NCBI RefSeq assembly: GCF_900115955.1
Contig: NZ_FOYL01000006.1
Span: forward strand, 153,849 to 217,848
Source of the DNA: Lentzea waywayandensis
Lineage (GTDB): Bacteria; Actinomycetota; Actinomycetes; Mycobacteriales; Pseudonocardiaceae
Length of the DNA: 64,000 nucleotides
Reading direction: 5' to 3'
This document shows, in pieces, positions 58,278-64,000 of the stretch. The position numbers and the translations under genes were made by a program. The notes beneath the pieces were generated by a model. That model made no database searches and was not told the origin of the DNA. It was given only the letters and a program-made list of their open reading frames with translations. Numbering within the stretch: the first letter of the stretch is position 1; each line of letters starts with the position of its first letter.

Positions 58278-59203
58278 CGCTTCTCCTCCTTGAACAGCGA
58301 GGACACCACGCGCAACGCGAACGTCGCGATGATGATCGAACCCGCCACCACGATGACGCCGGCCGCGGAGGCCTCGCCGTACTCGTGGGCCTGGTAGAAG
58401 GTCTGGTAGATCATGTACGGCAGGTTCGCCGTGCCCAGACCGCCGGACGTGATCGTGAAGACCGCGTCGAAGTTCTGCACGATGTAGATCGACCCGAGCA
58501 GCCCGCCGAGCTCCAGGTACTGACGCAGGTGCGGGAACGTCAGGTACCGGAAGATCTGGAACGACGACGCGCCGTCGATCGTGGCGGCCTCGACCGGTTC
58601 GATGGGCTTCGACTGCAGGCCCGCCAGCAGGATCAGCATCATGAACGGCGTCCACTGCCACACCAGCGACAGCACGACGGCGCTCATCGGCATGGTGGAG
58701 ATCCAGTCCGGCTGGGCGTCGAAGCCCAGCCAGTTCAGGATTCCGTTGAACAGGCCGTACTCCGGGTTGTAGAGCACGTGCTTCCAGATCAGCGCCGCCG
58801 CCACCGGGACCACGAGAAACGGCGCGATGAGCATGGTGCGCACGAACCCGCGGCCCTTGAACTTCTTGTCCAGCAACAGGGCCAGCCCGAGTCCGAGGAT
58901 CAGGCTGATCAGCACCACCGACGCGGTGAGCACGATCGTGTTGACGACCGACGACCGCAGATCAGGATCCGTGAAGACGTTGACGTAGTTGTCGAACCCC
59001 GCGAACCCGCGGTTGGTGGGGTCGAGCGAGTTCCACTTCATGAACGAGATGACCAGCGTCGCCACGAACGGCAGCTGCGTCACGATGATCAGGAAGATGA
59101 GCGCGGGCAGCAGAGGTGCCCGCCTCGCCCACTTCGAGTAGTTCCTGCGGGGGACGGGAGGCGGCCGGTCGACGACCGACCGCTCCCGGGTCATGACCGC
59201 CAT
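58274..59203 (-). CDS. Carbohydrate ABC transporter permease (MalF type)
   Basis: A 309-residue permease with six helices and a basic N-terminal tail. The EAA loop is KPIEPVEAATIDGASSFQIF. The sequence resembles sorbitol/mannitol importers (SmoF-like). It starts 13 bases after the binding protein gene and is coupled to the second permease. No ATPase gene is found in the operon. Confidence 0.93.
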   Translation of the reverse strand: MAVMTRERSVVDRPPPVPRRNYSKWARRAPLLPALIFLIIVTQLPFVATLVISFMKWNSLDPTNRGFAGFDNYVNVFTDPDLRSSVVNTIVLTASVVLISLILGLGLALLLDKKFKGRGFVRTMLIAPFLVVPVAAALIWKHVLYNPEYGLFNGILNWLGFDAQPDWISTMPMSAVVLSLVWQWTPFMMLILLAGLQSKPIEPVEAATIDGASSFQIFRYLTFPHLRQYLELGGLLGSIYIVQNFDAVFTITSGGLGTANLPYMIYQTFYQAHEYGEASAAGVIVVAGSIIIATFALRVVSSLFKEEKR

Positions 59204-59216
59204 GTCCCAGCTCCCG

Positions 59217-60563
59217 TCACTGGCCCTTGTACTTCGCGGCGACCTTCTCGGCGAGTCCCTGACCGTTGTTCAGCGCGTCGTCCACGGACGTGGCGCCCGC
59301 GATCGCCGAGCTGATCTGCTGCGACACCTGGGTGCCGAGGTCGGTGAACTCGGGGATGCCGACGAACTGGATGCCGGGCGCCGGGCGTTCCTGCACACCG
59401 GGGTTGAGCGGCTTCGCGCCCTTGATCGCGGCCTCGGCCATCGCGGAGAAGCTGCCGGAGGACTGCTTGTACTCGGCGCGCTGGTAGGTCGACGAACGCT
59501 TGCCGTCGGGGAGCTTCGACCAGCCGAGGTTCTTGCCGACCAGTTCCTCGTAGCCCTTGCCGGACGCCCACGAGATGAACTTCCAGGCGTTGTCCTGCTT
59601 CTTCGACGCCTTCTGGATGCCGAACGCCCACGTGTAGAGCCAGCCGGAGCTGTCGGTCTTCACGACCGGCGCCTGGGTGAAGCCGAGCTTGCCCTTGATG
59701 GGGGAGTCGGCGGCCTCGAGCAGGCCGGCGGCGACTGTGGCGTCGTACCACATCGCGACCTTGCCCTGCGTCATGTTGTTGAGGCACTCGGCGAAACCGG
59801 CCTGCGGAGCGCCCGCCTCACCGTGGTTGCGGACGAGGTCGACGTAGAACTTGGTGGCCTCCTTGAACTCCGGCGCGTTGACCTGCGCCTGCCAGTCCTT
59901 GGTGAACCACGTGCCGCCGAAGGTGTTCACGACCGTCGTGAGCGGAGCCATGACCTGACCCCAGCCCGGCTGGCCGCGCAGGCAGATGCCGCGCACCTCG
60001 GGCGTCGCGACCTTCGCCGCCGCTTCCGCGACCTGCTGCCAGGTCGGCTTCTCGGGCAGAGTGACGCCCTTGGCCTCGAAGATGTCCTTGCGGTACATGA
60101 GGAACGACGACTCGCCGTAGAACGGCTGCGCGTACACCTTGCCGTCCGCCGCGGTGAGCGACTGCTTGATCGGCTCCAGGATGTCGGCCTGGTCGAACCC
60201 GCTGTCCTTGGACACGAAGTCGTCCATCGGCGCGAGCCAGCCGTTCTTGGCGTACATCGGCGTCTCGTAGTTGGAGATCGTCGCGACGTCGTACTGGCCG
60301 GCCTGGCTGGAGAAGTCCTGGCTGATCTTGTCGCGGACGTCGTTCTCCGGCAGCACGGTGAAGTTCACCTTGATGCCCGTGTCCTTGGTGAAGTTGTCCG
60401 CGGTGAGCTTCTGCAGGTCCTGCATCTGCGGGTTGTTCACCATCAGGACGTTCACCGAGTTCTCACCACCACCCCCGCCACCGGCACCCGAACAGGCGGA
60501 CGCGAGCAGCAGCACGGCGGTAGCGGCCCCGAATGTGCGAAGTGGTGTGCGAATCGACGGCAT
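59217..60563 (-). CDS. Sugar/polyol ABC transporter substrate-binding lipoprotein
   Basis: A 448-residue extracytoplasmic binding protein (family 1). Signal peptide with lipobox LASAC (TFGAATAVLLLASACSGAG), glycine-rich linker, and mature sequence typical of polyol-binding proteins: NGWLAPMDDFVSKDSG, YAQPFYGESSFLMYRKDIFE and KVAMWYDATVAAGLLE. It should deliver a sugar or sugar alcohol to the two permeases. ATG 60563 follows AAAGGAA. First structural gene of the operon behind the DeoR repressor. Confidence 0.93.
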   Translation of the reverse strand: MPSIRTPLRTFGAATAVLLLASACSGAGGGGGGENSVNVLMVNNPQMQDLQKLTADNFTKDTGIKVNFTVLPENDVRDKISQDFSSQAGQYDVATISNYETPMYAKNGWLAPMDDFVSKDSGFDQADILEPIKQSLTAADGKVYAQPFYGESSFLMYRKDIFEAKGVTLPEKPTWQQVAEAAAKVATPEVRGICLRGQPGWGQVMAPLTTVVNTFGGTWFTKDWQAQVNAPEFKEATKFYVDLVRNHGEAGAPQAGFAECLNNMTQGKVAMWYDATVAAGLLEAADSPIKGKLGFTQAPVVKTDSSGWLYTWAFGIQKASKKQDNAWKFISWASGKGYEELVGKNLGWSKLPDGKRSSTYQRAEYKQSSGSFSAMAEAAIKGAKPLNPGVQERPAPGIQFVGIPEFTDLGTQVSQQISSAIAGATSVDDALNNGQGLAEKVAAKYKGQ

Positions 60564-60584
60564 CGTCGGTTCCTTTCCAGGGTT

Positions 60585-60619
60585 TTTGGGCGCGCTTAAG
60601 AGGGGGAATCGCGCCCAAA
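60585..60619. promoter_or_regulatory. 10-bp inverted repeat between DeoR and the importer operon
   Basis: TTTGGGCGCG (60585-60594) and CGCGCCCAAA (60610-60619) form perfect arms around a 15-base spacer. The site lies between the DeoR stop and the binding-protein start. It may be an operator of the DeoR repressor, or a terminator or attenuator between the two genes. Confidence 0.5.
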
Positions 60620-60631
60620 GGGTGAGGGCGT

Positions 60632-61393
60632 TCAGGCTCTGATGACCTTGGGGCCTAGCAACGTGTAGCGGTGGGCCTCGTGGGCGGACAGGCCGCTGTC
60701 CGTGACGACCGCCTCCAGATCGGAGACCTCGGCGAACCGGTGGAAGCTGGAGACGCCGAACTTCGTGTGCGTCCCGACGAAGATCTTGCGCCGGGAAGCG
60801 TTGAGCGCCTTGGCCTTCACCGCGCCGACCGCCGGGTCCGGGGTGGTCAGGCCGTGCTCGCGGGAGATGCCGTTCGCACCGATGTAGGCGAGGTCGATGA
60901 CCATCTCGCCGAGCATCCTGGTGGTCCAGTGGTCCACAGTGGCCAGTGTGTGGCCCCTGACGCGGCCGCCCAGCAGCAGGACGGTGCACGACGGGTGCTC
61001 GGACATCGCCGCCGCGGTCGGCAGCGATGCGGTGATGATCGTGAGCGGGTTGGTCGTGGGCAACGCCTCCGCGACGAGCTGCGGCGTGTAGCCCTCGTCG
61101 ATGAAGACGGTCTCGGCGTCGTCGAGCCGTTCGGCGGCGGCCTTCGCGATGCGGCGCTTCTCCGGGACGTGCGACCCGGCGCGGAACCGGAGTCCTGTCT
61201 CGAAGCCCGCGCTCTCGACGGGGACACCGCCACCGTGCGTGCGGCGCACGAGGCCGTGTTCGTCCAGTACGCGCAGGTCGCGCCGGACCGTTTCGGGCGC
61301 GACGCGCAGTTCCTGCGCCATCTCCACCACGTCGACGCGGCCGTCGGCGCGGGCCCTGGCCAGGATGCGCCGCTTGCGTTCCTCGGCTCGCAT
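60632..61393 (-). CDS. DeoR/GlpR-family transcriptional regulator
   Basis: A 253-residue sugar-phosphate-responsive repressor. The N-terminal HTH is ERKRRILARARADGRVDVVE followed by LRVAPETVRRDLRVLDEHGL and the hallmark RTHGGGVPV. The C-terminal sugar-isomerase-like domain has FIDEGYTPQLVAEAL, IDLAYIGANGISREHGLT and DSGLS. ATG 61393 follows CAGGTGAC. It precedes the importer operon and probably represses it until the sugar phosphate appears. Confidence 0.92.
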   Translation of the reverse strand: MRAEERKRRILARARADGRVDVVEMAQELRVAPETVRRDLRVLDEHGLVRRTHGGGVPVESAGFETGLRFRAGSHVPEKRRIAKAAAERLDDAETVFIDEGYTPQLVAEALPTTNPLTIITASLPTAAAMSEHPSCTVLLLGGRVRGHTLATVDHWTTRMLGEMVIDLAYIGANGISREHGLTTPDPAVGAVKAKALNASRRKIFVGTHTKFGVSSFHRFAEVSDLEAVVTDSGLSAHEAHRYTLLGPKVIRA

Positions 61394-61443
61394 GTCACCT
61401 GCCCACTCGGCTCTCGGGTTGCCCGTTCGGGCCGTGCATAGAT

Positions 61444-61478
61444 GAAACACCCTCGAAACATTGTGGTGGGCACCACAA
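61444..61478. promoter_or_regulatory. Repeats upstream of the DeoR gene (possible operator)
   Basis: GAAACA occurs at 61444-61449 and 61455-61460, one helical turn apart, and TTGTGGTG / CACCACAA form an inverted repeat at 61461-61478. Their position 51-85 bases upstream of the DeoR start fits autoregulation. Confidence 0.4.
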
Positions 61479-61669
61479 CTGGGTGAGATCCTGCCCGATT
61501 TATGCCCGGTTCGCAGTACGTGACGACTCGTTCACGCAGGTCGACCAGACTGGGCACGCCCGAACTGCCCTCTCCGTGTGCCCGGATGGCCGCCAGAAGG
61601 CTGCTGAATTCGGTGGAACCGGGCGGAGCGGGACGAAGTCGAACAGTGGTCTACGAGGGGACGAGACGC

Positions 61670-62155
61670 ATGAAGTGGGTCGCGGGCCTGTTCGCCCTGG
61701 TGGTCCTGGCGCTCGGGCTGCTGCTCGGTCTGACCGGCTTCACGAAGTTCGATCCCACCGCGGGGACGAACTCCAGGCCCGTCACGGACCGGGGTGTCGC
61801 ACGCGTGGCCGACTGCACGAGCGAGGGACCGGTCAGCAGGCGTGGCTTCGGCACCTGGTGGACGTGCCAGGCCGACGTCGTGTGGGAGAGCGGGAGACAG
61901 ACGCGGGTGACGGCCGAACCGGACCAGCTCACGCCGTCCGACCAGGGCGCCGAGGTGCCGGTGGTGCAGCGGGGCGAGGGCAAGGTCCGCAACGGACCTG
62001 ACAACCCGCCCGTGTACCGCGCCGATTTCGAGCCGAGCGTGGTGCTGGGTCTCGGCTCGGTGCTCGGGGGTCTGGGAATCGGTGGAATCGGGGCGCTGGC
62101 CGTTCTGGGCACGGTCACTTCCCGACGTAAGAAGGCACAGGAGAGGGACTACTAG
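61670..62155 (+). CDS. DUF6346-like membrane protein
   Basis: A 161-residue protein with two hydrophobic helices at its ends (AGLFALVVLALGLLLGLTGF at residues 5-24 and LGGLGIGGIGALAVLGTV near 135-155) and an extracytoplasmic part between them that contains Cys44 and Cys60. This layout matches a small actinomycete family annotated DUF6346. The following YbaB-like gene starts directly after its stop. The role is unknown; the context suggests a secretion-associated locus. Confidence 0.7.
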   Translation: MKWVAGLFALVVLALGLLLGLTGFTKFDPTAGTNSRPVTDRGVARVADCTSEGPVSRRGFGTWWTCQADVVWESGRQTRVTAEPDQLTPSDQGAEVPVVQRGEGKVRNGPDNPPVYRADFEPSVVLGLGSVLGGLGIGGIGALAVLGTVTSRRKKAQERDY

Positions 62156-62617
62156 ATGAACCCGGCAGCAGCTGATCCCGACGCGATGATGCGTCAGTGG
62201 AACGAGCAGATCCAGGCCAAGCTTCGGCAGGCCGACGAGATGAAACAGGTCGCGAACGCGGTCAAGGTGACACAGCGTTCCTCTGACGGCTCGGTGTCCG
62301 TCACGGTCGACCAGAACGGTGTCGTCTCGGCACTGGACCTGACCGACGCGGCGTTGCGCAAGCAGCCCGCGCAGCTGTCGGCCGAGATCCTCGGCGCGAT
62401 GCGCACGGCTCAGGCGCAGATCGCGGCCAGGATGCAGGAGGTCATGGCGCCCATCATCGGCGACGACTCCGCGACCATGGGTGCGCTGATGGGCGGCTAC
62501 CACGAGCGCTTCCCGGAACCCCCGCCCGAGGACCCGAGGCCCCCGCGCCCCACCGGCCCCTCAGATGACGACGACTTCGGCGGGCACAACTTCGCCCGTG
62601 ACAACAAGGGGTGGTGA
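62156..62617 (+). CDS. YbaB/EbfC-family protein
   Basis: A 153-residue YbaB/EbfC-fold protein. The conserved core is QIQAKLRQADEMKQVANAVK, SDGSVSVTVDQNGVVSALDL and LSAEILGAMRTAQAQIAARM, followed by a proline- and aspartate-rich tail. In actinomycetes such copies are often beside WXG100/ESX-type genes rather than dnaX-recR, as here. ATG 62156 directly follows the preceding stop. Confidence 0.88.
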   Translation: MNPAAADPDAMMRQWNEQIQAKLRQADEMKQVANAVKVTQRSSDGSVSVTVDQNGVVSALDLTDAALRKQPAQLSAEILGAMRTAQAQIAARMQEVMAPIIGDDSATMGALMGGYHERFPEPPPEDPRPPRPTGPSDDDDFGGHNFARDNKGW

Positions 62618-62622
62618 GCGGC

Positions 62623-62958
62623 ATGACCGGATCGTTCAACGTCCAGACGGAGGCGATGCGCGAGCACGCCAAGCGGCTGGACGGCATCGTGCGGCAGATC
62701 GAGACCGCGCAGCAGGCCATCGGGCAGGCGCGGATCAACGGCGCCAACGCGTACGGGATCCTCTGCAGCCCGTTGCTGGAGCCGATCATGGGCACCATCG
62801 AGGCCGCCGGCACCGGTGCGGTCAACACCGCGCACGGCGTCGTCGACGCCACTGTGGACGGTGTGAACGGGATGGCCGACGTCTACGACACCGTCGACCA
62901 GAAGCTCGGCGGCAACTTCAAGAAGATCGTCGAGAAGCTGGGGGAGCTGACCTCATGA
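62623..62958 (+). CDS. EspC-like/type VII secretion-associated helical protein
   Basis: A 111-residue all-helical protein (FNVQTEAMREHAKRLDGIVR, DVYDTVDQKLGGNFKKIVEK) similar in size and pattern to ESX secretion-associated EspC (DUF2580) proteins. No signal peptide. ATG 62623 is preferred for its spacing from AAGGGG; GTG 62614, overlapping the previous stop, is possible. It overlaps the next gene by four bases. Confidence 0.75.
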   Translation: MTGSFNVQTEAMREHAKRLDGIVRQIETAQQAIGQARINGANAYGILCSPLLEPIMGTIEAAGTGAVNTAHGVVDATVDGVNGMADVYDTVDQKLGGNFKKIVEKLGELTS

Positions 62959-63830
62959 CCGCACCGAACCCGTTGGTGGCCAAGGCCCCCGACGCCCCCG
63001 GAGCCCTGGCGGGCCTCAACCTGGTCGAGCCGGCGGCGGACGCGGTCTCCGCGATCCAGCGCGGTGACTGGGCCGAGGCCGGCATCAACGTCCTGGGCGC
63101 GGGCATCGACGCGCTGGGCTTCATGACCGACCCGTTCGGCACGCTGCTGTCGTCGGCGTTCGCGTGGTTCATCGAGCACGTCGAGCCGTTGAAGTCGATG
63201 CTGGACTCGCTGGCCGGCAACCCTGGCGTGATCAACCAGAACGCCGCCACCTGGGGCAACGTCGGTGATCACCTCAAGAAGGCCGGCGAGGAGATGGCGC
63301 GCGTCGTCGACGGCGACACCAGTGCGTGGCGGGGTGCCGCGATCGACGCCTACACCGCGGTCGCCAAGGCGGAGGCGCTCGGCGTGAAGGCCGCCGGGCT
63401 CGCCGCCGAAGGTGTCGGCGCCGCGCTGACCGGTGCGGGCGTCGCCGTCGCCACGGTGCGGACGATCGTGCGTGACCTGATCTCGATGGCGATGAGCGAG
63501 CTCGTGCAGGCGCTGATCCGCTGGGCGGCCGCCGCGCTGCTCACGGTCGGGCTCGCCACGCCGGGCATCATCGCGGACGGCATCCGGCTGATCGTGAAGT
63601 GGGCCGACAAGGTATCGAAGTGGCTCGACAAGGTGATCACGACGATCCGGAACCTGTCGAAGGTCGTCAACAAGATCTTCGAGATCCTGGAGAAGTGCAA
63701 GGGCGGACTGGAGGCCATCATGCCGAAGGCCGCCGCCGGGGCCATTGTGGACACCACGGCGATCGGCGTGGTGAAGAACCTGCCGACCGAGGCCGCGAAG
63801 GCCGACGATTCTCCTTACGCCACGCGGTGA
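62955..63830 (+). CDS. WXG100-like protein with C-terminal extension
   Basis: A 291-residue protein whose middle resembles a WXG100 helical hairpin: W125RGAAIDAY is the WxG turn, with VGDHLKKAGEEMARVVDGDT before it. The second half is mostly hydrophobic helices (LIRWAAAALLTVGLATPGII, then basic helices) and might enter or cross membranes. With the EspC-like gene it looks like a type VII secretion substrate or chaperone set. No ESX ATPase gene is within the window. Confidence 0.75.
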   Translation: MTAPNPLVAKAPDAPGALAGLNLVEPAADAVSAIQRGDWAEAGINVLGAGIDALGFMTDPFGTLLSSAFAWFIEHVEPLKSMLDSLAGNPGVINQNAATWGNVGDHLKKAGEEMARVVDGDTSAWRGAAIDAYTAVAKAEALGVKAAGLAAEGVGAALTGAGVAVATVRTIVRDLISMAMSELVQALIRWAAAALLTVGLATPGIIADGIRLIVKWADKVSKWLDKVITTIRNLSKVVNKIFEILEKCKGGLEAIMPKAAAGAIVDTTAIGVVKNLPTEAAKADDSPYATR

Positions 63831-63834
63831 AGCC

Positions 63835-63859
63835 CGGGGGTGGCTCGCGGCCACCCCCG
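63835..63859. terminator. Bidirectional stem-loop between convergent genes
   Basis: CGGGGGTGGC (63835-63844) pairs with GCCACCCCCG (63850-63859) around a five-base loop, four bases after the WXG-like gene and ten bases from the convergent partial gene. Confidence 0.75.
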
Positions 63860-63869
63860 ACCCCCCGTT

Positions 63870-64000
63870 CTACTTCAGCCAGGCCGCCGCGTCGGGCGGC
63901 AACTGGCCGTTCGTAAGCGGGATGCTTGACAACGTTGGCACGCTCGGCAGATCGATCGGTTCGTCCGACAGGTTGACGACGCAGGTGTGGTCGCCGCGCT
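63870..64000 (-). CDS. C-terminal end of a GH13-type alpha-glucosidase/amylase-family protein (partial)
   Basis: The minus-strand frame enters at the window end and stops at TAG 63872-63870. It encodes GDHTCVVNLSDEPIDLPS, later LTNGQLPPDAAAWLK. This resembles the C-terminal beta domain of oligo-1,6-glucosidase and trehalose-synthase-like GH13 enzymes, where a short LPP...W end is common. Only 43 residues are visible, so substrate and exact family are open. Confidence 0.7.
   Translation of the reverse strand, partial: RGDHTCVVNLSDEPIDLPSVPTLSSIPLTNGQLPPDAAAWLK

Overview
The window reads as chromosomal DNA of a high-GC filamentous actinomycete, most likely a member of the Pseudonocardiales close to Lentzea, Saccharothrix or Actinosynnema. 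The reasons are the strongly GC-rich codon use, frequent GTG starts and 4-base start/stop overlaps, an AfsR/SARP-type regulator, a conservon (roadblock/DUF742) operon, a geosmin synthase, DUF5753/DUF397 and DUF222/HNH proteins, and DasR-type sites in front of sugar-polymer genes. No organism name can be proven from the sequence alone. I see no rRNA, CRISPR array, insertion sequence or prophage.

Layout. 1-2388: end of a membrane protein, a small XRE regulator, a medium-chain reductase and a convergent amidohydrolase. 2427-11292: a tightly packed set of divergent and convergent blocks. It holds a GTP cyclohydrolase II-like enzyme, a pterin-synthase-like protein, a glycosyltransferase, a methyltransferase, a YbhN-type membrane protein, a creatininase-family amidohydrolase, a dehydrogenase, a CDP-alcohol phosphatidyltransferase, a DoxX protein, a RibD-like reductase and a membrane sulfatase-like enzyme. 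This looks like a dedicated pathway that opens GTP and ends in a membrane-linked or exported product. It is the most interesting part of the window. 11289-14760: DinB proteins (one decayed), a lipoprotein, an MFS transporter and a truncated YeeE/YedE protein. 14787-17400: PAP2 phosphatase and a two-component system. 17445-21321: acetate-type symporter with its DUF485 partner, and an OFA-type MFS transporter with a 41-residue partner.

21321-30133: conservon A-B-C without the GTPase D, a nitroreductase, an AfsR-like regulator and an NB-ARC/TPR relative without a DNA-binding domain. 30494-37156: Uma2 protein, geosmin synthase, FAD monooxygenase, secreted beta-N-acetylhexosaminidase behind a DasR-like site, and SurE. 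37119-43476: small membrane proteins, an OhrR-like regulator, a TetR/FAD-oxidase/hydrolase operon behind a 43-bp palindrome, an aminotransferase and a secreted PI-PLC-like protein. 43868-48118: cold-shock protein, then a five-gene coupled operon joining a DszC-like flavin enzyme to methionine salvage (mtnA, C, B, D).

48190-53542: secreted lyase-like protein behind a strong DasR-like site, asparaginase, a G-rich repeat tract, a DUF222/HNH protein with a LexA-like box, a DUF5753/DUF397 pair and a radical-SAM-like protein without cluster cysteines. 53620-56401: a second two-component system. 56476-61393: a sugar or polyol ABC importer without its own ATPase, a zinc alcohol dehydrogenase and a DeoR repressor. 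61670-63830: a DUF6346, YbaB-like, EspC-like and WXG-like set that resembles type VII secretion substrates. The window ends inside a GH13-type enzyme on the minus strand.
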